Shown: positions 20,833 to 30,923, counted from the first letter of the stretch. The stretch: 64,000 bases of DNA from an uncultured Duncaniella sp. (GCA_910586305.1 CAJUGS010000002.1:1-64000); one strand, 5' to 3'. Program-made: numbers and translations. The notes: generated by a model not told the origin, from the sequence alone.

Positions 20833-21552
20833 ATGGGTAGTGTAAAAGAGTATTTCACCAATCTCGGCTCCGGTATCGCAAGTCTCATCAAGGGAATGTC
20901 GGTAACCGGCAAAGAGTTTGTAACTCCCAAAATCACCGAACAGTATCCGGACAATCGTGACAACCTTCCGGTGGCCGACCGCTTCCGCGCCATACTCACA
21001 CTCAAGTATGACGACCAGGGCGACCACAAATGCATCGCCTGCGGCACCTGCGAGCGAGTATGCCCCAACGGCACCATCAGTCTGGACATCAAACAGGTGG
21101 AGACTTGGGACGGCAAAAAGAAAAAGAAGCTTGACAAGTATATGTATGACCTCGGTTCATGCACATTCTGCCAGCTGTGTGTGACCAACTGTCCCACCGA
21201 CGCGCTCGAATTCTCCAACGACTTCGAACAGGCTGTATTCACACGCGACGTGCTCCTCAAGAAGCTCAACTATCTTCCCGAGAAAGAGGAACCCAAGCCC
21301 ACCCCCGAGCAGATAGCCAAGATGCAGGCCGAGAAAGAGGCAAAGATAGCGGCCGCCAAGGCAGCCGCAGCGGCCAAAAAGGCAGCTCAGGCAGCAGGCA
21401 CCGATGCCCCGGCAGACGCAGACCCTCTGGCCGGAATCGAACTGAGCGACGCACAGAAGAAAGCTCTCGCCGCTGCTGCAGCCGACCCCGCCAAGCTCGA
21501 GAAAGTACGCGCCGCAATCCTCAAAGCCGCCCAGGCACGTGCCGCAAAATAA
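20833..21552 (+). CDS. nuoI: NADH-quinone oxidoreductase subunit I with Ala/Lys-rich tail
   Basis: A 239-residue ferredoxin-like subunit that passes electrons to NuoB through clusters N6a and N6b. The two CxxCxxCxxxC motifs are at Cys 67/70/73/77 and 110/113/116/120. Residues from about 150 to 239 form an extra Ala-, Lys- and Glu-rich segment that E. coli NuoI (180 aa) lacks. It is predicted to be helical and broken by a Gly/Pro/Asp-rich piece (AGTDAPADADP). Its function is unknown. This is the first complex I gene after the atp block. Confidence 0.95.
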   Translation: MGSVKEYFTNLGSGIASLIKGMSVTGKEFVTPKITEQYPDNRDNLPVADRFRAILTLKYDDQGDHKCIACGTCERVCPNGTISLDIKQVETWDGKKKKKLDKYMYDLGSCTFCQLCVTNCPTDALEFSNDFEQAVFTRDVLLKKLNYLPEKEEPKPTPEQIAKMQAEKEAKIAAAKAAAAAKKAAQAAGTDAPADADPLAGIELSDAQKKALAAAAADPAKLEKVRAAILKAAQARAAK

Positions 21553-21602
21553 AAGCGACACCCACCTGAAATGAACCAAGAAAATTATTACGCAAAACTA
21601 TA

Positions 21603-22118
21603 ATGGAATCAGTAGGAAGTACAATTTGTTACTGGATAATCGCCCTCGCGATTGTCATCTTCTCGGTACTTACTGTCACCACGCGCAAGATACTGCGCGC
21701 GGCCACCTACCTGCTCTTCGTGCTCTTCGCCACCGCCGCCCTCTACTTCAAACTCGACTACGAGTTTCTGGGCTCGGTGCAGATTGCAGTCTACGCTGGC
21801 GGTATAGTGGTCCTCTTCGTGTTCTCGATTCTTCTGACCACACGACCCGGTGACAACAGCGAGCAGCTCGAATCGCGCAAGAAGCTACTCGGAATCGCAG
21901 GCGCTCTCGCTACAGCCGCAGCCTGTGGCTGGGCACTCTGCTCTCGCTGTGCCGACATCTTTACCTCCGCACCCGACATGGCCAATCCCACGATGCAGGA
22001 AATCGGCACCGCCATGCTCGGCACCGGCCACGCCCAGTATCTCCTCCCCTTCGAGGCGATCAGTGTGTTGTTACTCGCTTGTATAATCGGCGGCGTCGTA
22101 ATCGCCCGCAAACGCTAA
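21603..22118 (+). CDS. nuoJ: NADH-quinone oxidoreductase subunit J
   Basis: A 171-residue membrane subunit with about five transmembrane helices. The conserved TMH3 region is recognisable as FLGSVQIAVYAGGIVVLFVF, including the pi-bulge Tyr region. Length is close to E. coli NuoJ (184 aa). It starts 50 bp after nuoI and is followed by nuoK after 21 bp. Confidence 0.94.
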   Translation: MESVGSTICYWIIALAIVIFSVLTVTTRKILRAATYLLFVLFATAALYFKLDYEFLGSVQIAVYAGGIVVLFVFSILLTTRPGDNSEQLESRKKLLGIAGALATAAACGWALCSRCADIFTSAPDMANPTMQEIGTAMLGTGHAQYLLPFEAISVLLLACIIGGVVIARKR

Positions 22119-22139
22119 CCCCCCACGCTCAGACAAATT

Positions 22140-22451
22140 ATGGATATTACACTGATTTGGTATCTCGTACCCGCGCTGGTGATGTTCTGCTGCGGGGTCT
22201 ACGGCTTTCTGACACGCCGCAACATGATAGCGATGCTCATCTCCCTTGAGCTGATGCTCAACGCCGTCGACATCAACTTCGTGGTGTTCAACCGCTACCT
22301 CTATCCCGGCTCTATGGAAGGATGGATGTTTACACTCTTCGGCATCGCCATCGCCGCCGCTGAGACAGCTCTGGCCATAGCCATCATTATCAACCTATTC
22401 CGCGTGAGCAAGAACATTGACGTCCGCGACGCTACCCACATGAAATACTAA
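22140..22451 (+). CDS. nuoK: NADH-quinone oxidoreductase subunit K
   Basis: A 103-residue three-helix antiporter-like subunit. The conserved Glu residues of helices 2 and 3 are present in LISLELMLNAVDINF and in AAAETALAIAI. Length matches the family (about 100 aa). Nine bases separate its stop from the nuoL start codon. Confidence 0.95.
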   Translation: MDITLIWYLVPALVMFCCGVYGFLTRRNMIAMLISLELMLNAVDINFVVFNRYLYPGSMEGWMFTLFGIAIAAAETALAIAIIINLFRVSKNIDVRDATHMKY

Positions 22452-22460
22452 TTGCGACCT

Positions 22461-24467
22461 ATGGATATTACAATTCCTGTTCTGATATTGGCCATCCCGC
22501 TGTTCATGTTCCTCCTGCTGGGACTTGCCGGCGTCAAGATGAGCCACAAGCTTGCCGGTATACTCGGCACGCTCGGCATGGGCACCGTCCTCGTCCTGTC
22601 CTACTTCACGGCTTTCACCTACTGGTTCTCCGGTTCGCCCGACTTCATAGCCGGCACTGACCGCCTTCAGTTCACCGTATTCAACCAGACCTGGCTGCAG
22701 TTCACCCCCGACGTGTTCAACGAAGCCGGCGAACTGGTGAAAAACGGTCTTGCCATCAAGCTCGGCTTCCTTCTCGACCCCATTTCGGCCCTGATGCTCA
22801 TCGTGATTCCCACGATTTCATTCATGGTACACCTCTATTCGCTCGGCTACATGAAAGGCGAGAAGGGTTTCCAGCGCTACTACGCTTTCCTCTCGCTCTT
22901 CAGCTTCTCGATGCTCGGACTCGTCGTAGCCACCAACATCTTCCAGATGTACATCTTCTGGGAGCTCGTGGGTGCCTCCTCGTTCCTGCTCATCGGCTTC
23001 TTCTACACCCTTCCCTCGGCGGTGGCCGCTTGTAAGAAAGCATTCATCGTCACCCGTTTCGCCGACCTCGGATTCCTCATCGGCATCCTCGTGCTCTCGT
23101 TCTATACCAACCAGCTCGACTTCCTGCCCATGACCCAGAATCCCTCACAGGTACTCGCCGACTTCGGTGGCGCCACCTTCATGGGTGCATCGGTGCTCAC
23201 CTGGGCCCTCGTGCTCATCTTCACCGGCGGTATGGGTAAATCGGCCATGCTCCCCCTCCACATCTGGCTCCCCGACGCTATGGAAGGCCCCACCCCCGTG
23301 TCGGCCCTCATCCACGCAGCCACCATGGTTGTGGCCGGTGTATATCTCGTGGCACGTCTCTTCCCCCTCTATATGCTCGAGGACGCCGCGCTGACATTCA
23401 TCACCGTGGTCGGAGCTGTCACAGCCTTCTATGCAGCCTGCGTGGCCTGCGCACAGATCGACATCAAGCGCATCCTCGCCTTCTCCACCATCTCGCAGAT
23501 CGCGTTCATGATGGTATCGCTCGGCGTAGCCTCGAAACACGGCGAAGCCATCCACGAAGGTCTCGGCTACATGGCCTCCATGTTCCATCTCTTCACCCAC
23601 GCCATGTTCAAAGCCCTCCTGTTCCTCGGAGCAGGCTCGCTCATCCATGCCGTACACTCCAACAACTATACCGCCATGGGTGGCCTGCGCAAATATATGC
23701 CCATCACCCACATCACATTCCTCTTCGGCTGTCTCGCCATCGCCGGTATATGGCCCTGGGCAGGATTCTTCTCCAAAGATGAAATCCTCTCGGCCTGCTA
23801 TGCCAACTCACCCTTCTGGGGAGTGTGGATGACAGTCGTGGCCGGTATGACCGCATTCTATATGTTCCGTATGTACTTCCTCATCTTCTGGTGGGACGAG
23901 CCCGACTATGCCGCCCGTGTCAAAGAGCAGGAAGCCCACGGCCACCATGCCTCGATGCCCCATGAGTCACCCCTGACCATGACCATCCCCCTCATCTTCC
24001 TTGCCATCGTCTCATTCTGCTGCGGATGGATTCCCTTCGGAAAACTCGTCACATTCGACGGCCACGAATACCACATCCACATCGACTGGAGCATTGCTAC
24101 CATGAGCCTCGTCGTTGCAGCCGCCTCGATAGCCTTCGCCGCCTTCCTCTATATGAAGAAGAACGACCGCCCTGCCCGCATGGCCGACTCCTGCCGCTGG
24201 CTCTGGACCGCTGCCAACCGTCGCTTCTACTGGGACGAAATCTACCTCTTCATCACACGCCGCATCATCTTCGACGGCATCTGCAAGCCCATCGCATGGT
24301 TTGACCGTCACATCATCGACGGCACTATGGACGGCCTCGCCTACGTGACCAACAGTCTCTCGGTAGCCATCAAGGGTCTCCAGAGCGGCAAGGTGCAGAT
24401 GTACATATGGTGGTATCTCATCGGAGCAATCCTCCTCGGCCTCATCACAGCAGTGTGCATCCTCTGA
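22461..24467 (+). CDS. nuoL: NADH-quinone oxidoreductase subunit L
   Basis: A 668-residue antiporter-like proton-pumping subunit at the distal end of complex I. The Mrp-type core is clear: the Glu in MYIFWELVGASSFLLIG, the Lys in GGMGKSAMLPLHIWLPDAMEGPTPVSALIHAATMV-type segment (from about 23228), and FAFSTISQIAFMM-like TMH. The C-terminus extends into the lateral-helix region. ATG 22461 is preferred to the TTG at 22452 because it directly begins the membrane sequence. Somewhat longer than E. coli NuoL (613 aa). Confidence 0.95.
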   Translation: MDITIPVLILAIPLFMFLLLGLAGVKMSHKLAGILGTLGMGTVLVLSYFTAFTYWFSGSPDFIAGTDRLQFTVFNQTWLQFTPDVFNEAGELVKNGLAIKLGFLLDPISALMLIVIPTISFMVHLYSLGYMKGEKGFQRYYAFLSLFSFSMLGLVVATNIFQMYIFWELVGASSFLLIGFFYTLPSAVAACKKAFIVTRFADLGFLIGILVLSFYTNQLDFLPMTQNPSQVLADFGGATFMGASVLTWALVLIFTGGMGKSAMLPLHIWLPDAMEGPTPVSALIHAATMVVAGVYLVARLFPLYMLEDAALTFITVVGAVTAFYAACVACAQIDIKRILAFSTISQIAFMMVSLGVASKHGEAIHEGLGYMASMFHLFTHAMFKALLFLGAGSLIHAVHSNNYTAMGGLRKYMPITHITFLFGCLAIAGIWPWAGFFSKDEILSACYANSPFWGVWMTVVAGMTAFYMFRMYFLIFWWDEPDYAARVKEQEAHGHHASMPHESPLTMTIPLIFLAIVSFCCGWIPFGKLVTFDGHEYHIHIDWSIATMSLVVAAASIAFAAFLYMKKNDRPARMADSCRWLWTAANRRFYWDEIYLFITRRIIFDGICKPIAWFDRHIIDGTMDGLAYVTNSLSVAIKGLQSGKVQMYIWWYLIGAILLGLITAVCIL

Positions 24468-24497
24468 TAATGTAAATGTAGCAAATATAGTAACGAT

Positions 24498-25994
24498 ATG
24501 TTTTCCAATATATTAATCTACTTTGTGGTCATTCCCGTAGTGATGCTGCTGGGATTGTTCCTCTGCCGCGATGTCAAGCAGATACGCGCAGTGGCCGTGA
24601 CCGGCTCCGTGGCTCTGACCGCTCTCGCCGTGTGGGTGCTCATTGAATACCTCGGCCTCCGCGCCGCCAACCCCGACACCCCCATGTTCTTCCTCGGATC
24701 GTGGGAGTGGTTCACACCTCTCAACATCCACCTAGCCGTGGGTGTCGACGGCATCTCCATCGCCATGCTCCTCCTCACCGGTGTCATCATGATAACCGGA
24801 AGCTTCGCCTCTTGGGAGATTCCGCAGCCCAAGGAATTCTTCCTCTGGCTCGTGCTTCTCGCCACCGGTGTCTACGGTTTCTTCATCTCCATCGACCTCT
24901 TCACCATGTTCATGTTCTACGAGGTCGCACTCATCCCCATGTACCTCCTCATCGGAGTGTGGGGTTCGGGCAACAAGAACTACTCGGCCATGAAGCTCAC
25001 CCTCATGCTCATGGGTGGCTCGGCCTTCCTCATGCTCGGCCTCATCGGTATCTACTACCACTCAGCTCCCGCCGGACAGCCCCTCACATGGAACATTCTT
25101 GAGATTGTCGACAACGCGGCCATCCCCCACGGCTGGCAGTCGTTCCTCTTCCCCATGACATTTGTCGGATTCGGTGTACTCGGTGCCATGTTCCCCTTCC
25201 ACACATGGTCGCCCGACGGCCACGCATCAGCTCCCACCGCGGTGTCGATGCTCCACGCCGGTGTGCTCATGAAGCTCGGTGGCTACGGATGCTTCCGTGT
25301 GGCTATCTACCTCATGCCTCAGGCCGCACATGAGCTTTCATGGATCTTTATCATCCTCACCGGTATCTCCGTTGTCTACGGTGCATTCAGCGCCTGTGTG
25401 CAGAACGACCTCAAGTACATCAACGCCTACTCCTCCGTCAGCCACTGCGGCCTGGTGCTCTTCGCCATCCTGATGCTCAACTCCACCGCAATGACAGGTG
25501 CAATCATGCAGATGCTCTCCCACGGCCTCATGACCGCCCTCTTCTTCGCGCTCATCGGTATGATCTACGGACGCACCCACACCCGCGACATCCGCGAGAT
25601 GGGAGGCATGATGCAGATACTCCCCTATCTCTCCGTGTGCTACGTAATAGCCGGTATGGCCTCGCTCGGTCTGCCGGGCCTCTCGGGCTTCGTGGCCGAG
25701 ATGACCATCTTCGTCGGCTCGTTCCAGCACACCGATATGTTCCACCGCGTCTTCGTCATCGTCGCCTGCTCCTCCATCGTGACCACAGCTGTCTACATCC
25801 TCCGCGTCGTGGGTAAGCTCCTCTACGGTCCCGTATATGACCAGCACCACCTGACCCTCACCGACGCCAAGTGGTGGGAGCGTCTCTCCACCGCCGCCCT
25901 CATCGTATGCGTGGCCGGAATCGGTTGCTTCCCCAATTTCTTCGTCGACATCATCAAAAGCACCTGGAAGTTCTTCGGAGCTCTCAATATGTAA
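24498..25994 (+). CDS. nuoM: NADH-quinone oxidoreductase subunit M
   Basis: A 498-residue antiporter-like subunit with about 14 membrane helices. The conserved Glu lies in MFMFYEVALIPMYLLIG, and the channel segment FPFHTWSPDGHASAPTAVS is typical of NuoM. The length matches the E. coli subunit (509 aa). It follows nuoL after 30 bp and precedes nuoN by 21 bp. Confidence 0.96.
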   Translation: MFSNILIYFVVIPVVMLLGLFLCRDVKQIRAVAVTGSVALTALAVWVLIEYLGLRAANPDTPMFFLGSWEWFTPLNIHLAVGVDGISIAMLLLTGVIMITGSFASWEIPQPKEFFLWLVLLATGVYGFFISIDLFTMFMFYEVALIPMYLLIGVWGSGNKNYSAMKLTLMLMGGSAFLMLGLIGIYYHSAPAGQPLTWNILEIVDNAAIPHGWQSFLFPMTFVGFGVLGAMFPFHTWSPDGHASAPTAVSMLHAGVLMKLGGYGCFRVAIYLMPQAAHELSWIFIILTGISVVYGAFSACVQNDLKYINAYSSVSHCGLVLFAILMLNSTAMTGAIMQMLSHGLMTALFFALIGMIYGRTHTRDIREMGGMMQILPYLSVCYVIAGMASLGLPGLSGFVAEMTIFVGSFQHTDMFHRVFVIVACSSIVTTAVYILRVVGKLLYGPVYDQHHLTLTDAKWWERLSTAALIVCVAGIGCFPNFFVDIIKSTWKFFGALNM

Positions 25995-26015
25995 TAATAC
26001 CACAGATAGAATCCC

Positions 26016-27458
26016 ATGGATTATTCACAGTTTTTAGCAATGAAGCAGGAGATAGGACTCCTCGTCGTGTTCCTGCTCATATTCCTCTACGATACTTTCA
26101 GCACACCGAAGGGATCGCGTCACGTCCCTGCTCTGAGCATCGTCCTGATGGGCATTCTCACCATCGCGGGCTTCTGTCCCCACGCTTCGGCCACTTCCGA
26201 GGCTTTCTCGGGGATGTATGCCACATCGCCGGTGATGGGAGCCATCAAGAACATCCTCAACGTGGGTGTGCTCATCATCTTCATCCAGGCTGTCAAATGG
26301 GCCAATTCTGAATTTGTCGCCATACGACGCGGCGAGTTCTACGAGCTCATCCTGCTCACACTCTTCGGAATGTACCTCATGATTTCGAGCAGACACTTCC
26401 TCATGTTCATCATCGGACTTGAGACAGCGTCGCTCCCGCTCTGCGCCCTCGTCGCCTTCGACAAGAACCGCTACGAGAGCCATGAGGCAGCCATCAAGTA
26501 TGTTCTCACAGCCGTCTTCTCGTCAGCCATACTGCTGATGGGTCTGTCGTTCGTCTACGGACTCTGCGGCACCCTCTACTACGACGGCATCGCATCGATC
26601 TGCCGCTCGGAGTTCGGCGTGATGATGGCCGTGGCCCTCGCATTCGTGATGGCCGGATTCGGATTCAAGATTTCCCTCGTCCCCTTCCATCTCTGGACAG
26701 CCGACGTTTATCAGGGTGCCCCCACCCCCGTCACCTCCTACCTCTCAGTGATTTCCAAGGGCTCGGCAGCGTTTGCCTTCCTCGTGGTTCTCACCCAGGT
26801 GTTCGGCTCGCTCTATGCCGACGCATGGGAGTGGATGCTCTACGCCCTCATCATCCTCACAATCACCGTGGGTAACCTCTTCGCCATGCGCCAGATCAAC
26901 ATGAAGCGCTTCCTCGCCTTCTCGTCCATCTCGCAGGCAGGCTACATCATGCTCGCCATCATGGGCGACAACCCCATGGGATGGTCGGCACTGATGTTCT
27001 ACATCCTCGTATATGTGTTCTCCAACCTCGCCGCCTTCGGTGTGATCGGAGCTATCGAGAATGCCACAGGACGTGTGGAGATGACCGACTATAACGGACT
27101 CTACAAGACCAATCCCCGTCTGGCCTTCACCATGATGCTCGCCATGTTCTCACTGGCCGGTATCCCCCCGTTTGCAGGATTCTTCAGCAAATTCTTCGTG
27201 TTCACCTCAGCACTCAACGGCACCGGCTCAGCCGCCCTCTACGTGCTCGTGCTCATCGCGTTGATCAACACCATCATCTCCCTCTATTACTACCTGCTCG
27301 TAGTCAAGGCAATGTTCATCAACGACTCTGAAAATCCGGTAGCCACCTTCCGATCGGCCTGCTCCGAGAGAGTGGCAATGTGGGTATGTGTAGCCGGTAT
27401 AATCGGTCTCGGTATAGTGAGCTACGTCTACAACTACCTCCTCAACGTTGTCTACTAA
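26016..27458 (+). CDS. nuoN: NADH-quinone oxidoreductase subunit N
   Basis: A 480-residue antiporter-like subunit, the last of the 18-gene run. Family segments are FIIGLETASLPLCALVAF with the conserved Glu, VPFHLWTADVYQGAPTPVTSYLS with the conserved channel residues, and FLAFSSISQAGYIM. No nuoE, F or G follows, so the complex lacks the NADH dehydrogenase module, as in other Bacteroidetes. A strong hairpin follows the stop by 39 bp. Confidence 0.96.
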   Translation: MDYSQFLAMKQEIGLLVVFLLIFLYDTFSTPKGSRHVPALSIVLMGILTIAGFCPHASATSEAFSGMYATSPVMGAIKNILNVGVLIIFIQAVKWANSEFVAIRRGEFYELILLTLFGMYLMISSRHFLMFIIGLETASLPLCALVAFDKNRYESHEAAIKYVLTAVFSSAILLMGLSFVYGLCGTLYYDGIASICRSEFGVMMAVALAFVMAGFGFKISLVPFHLWTADVYQGAPTPVTSYLSVISKGSAAFAFLVVLTQVFGSLYADAWEWMLYALIILTITVGNLFAMRQINMKRFLAFSSISQAGYIMLAIMGDNPMGWSALMFYILVYVFSNLAAFGVIGAIENATGRVEMTDYNGLYKTNPRLAFTMMLAMFSLAGIPPFAGFFSKFFVFTSALNGTGSAALYVLVLIALINTIISLYYYLLVVKAMFINDSENPVATFRSACSERVAMWVCVAGIIGLGIVSYVYNYLLNVVY

Positions 27459-27475
27459 AAATTAAAAAACCATAG

Positions 27476-27529
27476 AGAGTCTGCGAGACTCTTCAGATAA
27501 CCCCGGGTAGAGACAACACCCGGGGTTAT
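27476..27529 (+). terminator. Double hairpin terminator of the nuo-atp-nuo operon
   Basis: A small stem (27476-27482 with 27486-27492, loop GCG) precedes a 12-bp perfect GC-rich stem (27497-27508 with 27518-27529, loop of 9 nt). Only a short T/A-rich stretch follows, but the strong stem at the end of a 17-kb operon makes termination the best explanation. Confidence 0.75.
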
Positions 27530-27558
27530 TTGGCTAAAAACATCTAATCAACTTACAT

Positions 27559-28374
27559 ATGGGTCCCATCGGCGTATTTGACTCAGGCTACGGAGGCCTG
27601 ACCATACTCAAAGAAATCCGGAAGATACTCCCGGACTACGACTATCTCTATCTCGGCGACAATGCCCGCGCCCCCTACGGCACACGGTCGTTCGACGTGG
27701 TATACAAATTCACTCTCGAGGCTGTCCGCGCTCTCTTCAGCCGCGGATGCGAACTTGTGATTCTCGCCTGCAACACTGCCTCGGCCAAAGCCCTGCGATC
27801 AATCCAGCAGAAAGACCTCCCATCTATCGACCCCGCCAAGAGAGTGCTCGGAGTCATAATACCCACCATAGAGAATCTCGGCGACATATCGCTCAACGGC
27901 AACATAGGCATACTTGCCACTCCGGGCACAGTATCGTCGGGAACCTACGACATCGAGATAGCCAAGTTCTTCCCGAAATTCCGCACAGTCTCCAAAGCCT
28001 GCCCCATGTGGGTGCCTCTCGTGGAAAACCGCGAATATGACAGCCCGGGCGCAGACTATTTCGTAGACAAATATGTGGGCGAACTCTTCGACGAGGAACC
28101 CGACACCGACACCATAGTGCTCGGCTGCACCCACTACCCCCTCCTCCTTCCCAAGATCGAGAAGGCCGTGGCCGGACGCGCACGCATCATCACCCAGGGC
28201 AAGCTCGTGGCCGACAGTCTTGCCGACTATATGCGCCGACACCCTGAGATGGATGCTAAATGCACCCGCGGAGCATCGGTGACATACCTCACCACCGAGA
28301 ATCCCGACCGCTTTGCCGAGTCAGCCTCTGTGTTCATGCAGCAACCCGTGAAAGCCGAAAAGATACAGCTCTGA
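27559..28374 (+). CDS. murI: Glutamate racemase
   Basis: A 271-residue cofactor-independent racemase making D-glutamate for peptidoglycan. Both catalytic cysteines are in their motifs: ACNTAS near 73 and GCTHYPLL near 187. The substrate-binding N-terminus GVFDSGYGGLT is intact. Its TGA stop overlaps the ATG of the following lipoprotein gene by one base. No clear promoter lies in the short gap after the nuo terminator. Confidence 0.95.
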   Translation: MGPIGVFDSGYGGLTILKEIRKILPDYDYLYLGDNARAPYGTRSFDVVYKFTLEAVRALFSRGCELVILACNTASAKALRSIQQKDLPSIDPAKRVLGVIIPTIENLGDISLNGNIGILATPGTVSSGTYDIEIAKFFPKFRTVSKACPMWVPLVENREYDSPGADYFVDKYVGELFDEEPDTDTIVLGCTHYPLLLPKIEKAVAGRARIITQGKLVADSLADYMRRHPEMDAKCTRGASVTYLTTENPDRFAESASVFMQQPVKAEKIQL

Positions 28375-30902
28375 TGACGCTCCGCCACCTCCCCCCTACC
28401 CTACTCCTCGTGCCGGCAACACTGTTGATCGGTCTTACCGCAATCTCATGCTCGTCCGACGACTCTACGGGAAATACCGGAATAGGCACGCTCACACTAT
28501 CGGTAGCCTGCGAACCCTCCCTCCTGCTCCCCTCAGGTGAGCCCTCGGGCGAAATATGCTCCGTGCAGCCCGAGACCACCGACATCTCCATAACAATGTC
28601 GGATATCAACGGCACCTACAAACACACCTGGGAAAGCTTCGACAGATTTCCACAGCAGGAAAGCTACTATGCCGGGGCCTACACCCTGTCGCTCTCGGCG
28701 GGCAATCCGGCCGACGAAGGCTTCGACAGGCCGGCCTATGCGGGAAAGGGGGAGACAACAGTTACCGTAGGAGAGCGCACCGACGCAAGCGTCACCTTAA
28801 CCCCGGCCTCGGCGTTTCTCACAGTCAACTTCGACGAATCGTTCACTCTCGCCTATCCCTCGGCCCATGCCATCGCACATTCGGAAGGCGGAGAATACCA
28901 CACATTCGACCAGTCCGAAAAGCGTATGCTGTGTCTCCTCCCCTCCCCTACCGAACTTTTCATATCGCTCGGAGGCGGGGAGGAGCCGGCCACAAGCTTC
29001 CGCATCTTCGACTTAGGCACCACTGTCGCGGCCACGCTCTACAACGTTGACATCAGCGCCGACACCTCCGGCGAATATCCGGTGGTGAAAGTCACCGCAG
29101 CCGGACGGACAGAGAGCTATACACTCACCCCCGATTTTCTCTCCCTCACCCCACCGTGCGTCACCCTCAGCATCAGCGATACCCGGTTCACTCTACCCGA
29201 GGGAGACTCGCCCGACTCACCGGTGACAGCCACCGTCTCATCAGATGGCAGCAACATCGACCACATCTATCTCTCCACCCGTTCGGAAAGCCTCGCGCTA
29301 CACGGAGTGCCCGCCGAAGCCGACCTTCTCAACCTGTCGCCACGCCACAAGGAAATACTCGACAGCCTCCAACTCAGCATTACGACCACTGCCGACGGCG
29401 TGGAAATAGACTTCACCAGCTTCCTGGGCAACCTTGTCTATCTCACGCCCGAAAACGCCGAGTCGGCCTTCTCGCTCATGGCCATCGACAGTCGCGGGCT
29501 TGTCTCGTCACCGACCACAATCAGCGTCGTCACGACACCCGTGGAAATCGAAGTAATGGAGGCCACCCCCGCGGTGATGTGTGAGGACCGCTCGAAAGTG
29601 GTGGTAAAATGCGATGCCCCGGGCTTCGAGCACCACGTAGACATCGAAGTGGAACAGGCCGTCGGACGATGGGTCCGCACCAATTTCGACATCACACACA
29701 TCGGAGAGAATCTCTATGAACTCAGTTTCGATATCCCCGAAGGTTCCGCACCGGCAGGGGCAAGAGTACTGTATTGCGAGGAGGTGAGGTCAACATTCTC
29801 CATTCCACGCATACTCCCCGACTACACCGTGAGCATCGACGGATTTGCCAAGACTGCGGCGTTGCGCATATCATCGGCCGATCCCCAACTTACCACCAAA
29901 ATCACCGAACGTGTCAACGTCTACATCAACGGCACTCCGATGCCCGTCTACCAGCGTATGCCCTCCAAGGGAGTAGTGACCGTCATCGGACTCTCCCCCT
30001 CGACTTCCTACACACTCAAGACAACGCTTATGGACGGAGTGGAGCAACCGCTCTTCACACCCGAGACACGATTCTCCACCGAGGGCACGCCCCAGCTCAC
30101 CAACGGAGACTTCGAGGAGCGCAAAAAGGGACCACAAGCATCCGAGATGCCATCGGGAGGTGTCTATGCCCAGACAAGTGTCGACATTTTCAACTGGCAA
30201 CACCACACATCGTTCAGCTGTGAGGTGCCTAAGAACTGGGCGACTACAAACGAGAAGACATTCAATCTCTCCTCCTCCAACATCAACACCTGGTATCTGC
30301 AGCCATCAGCACATCTCGTGCGCGACGATGCATCTGGTGGCACATTCTCCGTACTCCTCACCAGTGTGGCCTTCGACCCCTCGGGCGAAGATATTCCACC
30401 CTACGCACAGACAGGCAAACCCTATCTTGACTACTCGCCCATAGTGCCGGAAATAAAATACCGTGCAGCAGGCAAACTCTTCCTTGGCGAATACTCCTAC
30501 AATCCCGCGTCAGGCGAAGAGATCTACAAGGAAGGCCTCTCCTGGTCGTCACGTCCCTATTCGCTCAGCGGGGCCTACAAGTTCCTGCCCTGTGCGGCCG
30601 ACCGCAACGACGCAGGACTCGTGACAGTCGAAGTGCTCGGCAATGTAGACGGAAAGGAAGTGACGATAGCTTCGGAACGCCTCACGCTTCCCTATGCGGC
30701 AAGCTTCACAGCATTCAACGTGCCTATATCATACGAAATGTTCGGTGTAAAGGCCACCCGTATCAAGGTGATGTTTGCCTCATCGGCCCACACAGGAACC
30801 ATCGAGGAAGAGACACTCCTTGTCGGCACAGTGTCCGACCCCGTCACAGCATCCTCCACCGGAGGACGGCTGTGGATCGACGACATACGTCTCGCATATT
30901 AG
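28374..30902 (+). CDS. DUF4493-type surface lipoprotein with putative C-terminal PCMD domain
   Basis: An 842-residue predicted surface lipoprotein. The signal ends LTAISC, followed by SSDDS, an acidic export-like stretch seen after the lipid Cys of Bacteroidetes surface lipoproteins. The N-terminal part resembles DUF4493 (GTLTLSVACEPSLLL, ITMSDINGTYKHTWESFDRFP). The last 240 residues, starting LTNGDFEE and ending WIDDIRLAY, resemble the PCMD putative carbohydrate-binding/metabolism domain that often accompanies DUF4493. The ATG at 28374 gives a proper signal peptide; the longer in-frame start at 28260 lies inside murI. Function is unknown; a role in surface glycan binding or adhesion is inference. 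Confidence 0.75.
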   Translation: MTLRHLPPTLLLVPATLLIGLTAISCSSDDSTGNTGIGTLTLSVACEPSLLLPSGEPSGEICSVQPETTDISITMSDINGTYKHTWESFDRFPQQESYYAGAYTLSLSAGNPADEGFDRPAYAGKGETTVTVGERTDASVTLTPASAFLTVNFDESFTLAYPSAHAIAHSEGGEYHTFDQSEKRMLCLLPSPTELFISLGGGEEPATSFRIFDLGTTVAATLYNVDISADTSGEYPVVKVTAAGRTESYTLTPDFLSLTPPCVTLSISDTRFTLPEGDSPDSPVTATVSSDGSNIDHIYLSTRSESLALHGVPAEADLLNLSPRHKEILDSLQLSITTTADGVEIDFTSFLGNLVYLTPENAESAFSLMAIDSRGLVSSPTTISVVTTPVEIEVMEATPAVMCEDRSKVVVKCDAPGFEHHVDIEVEQAVGRWVRTNFDITHIGENLYELSFDIPEGSAPAGARVLYCEEVRSTFSIPRILPDYTVSIDGFAKTAALRISSADPQLTTKITERVNVYINGTPMPVYQRMPSKGVVTVIGLSPSTSYTLKTTLMDGVEQPLFTPETRFSTEGTPQLTNGDFEERKKGPQASEMPSGGVYAQTSVDIFNWQHHTSFSCEVPKNWATTNEKTFNLSSSNINTWYLQPSAHLVRDDASGGTFSVLLTSVAFDPSGEDIPPYAQTGKPYLDYSPIVPEIKYRAAGKLFLGEYSYNPASGEEIYKEGLSWSSRPYSLSGAYKFLPCAADRNDAGLVTVEVLGNVDGKEVTIASERLTLPYAASFTAFNVPISYEMFGVKATRIKVMFASSAHTGTIEEETLLVGTVSDPVTASSTGGRLWIDDIRLAY

Positions 30903-30923
30903 ACCGGGACACAGATAGATCAG

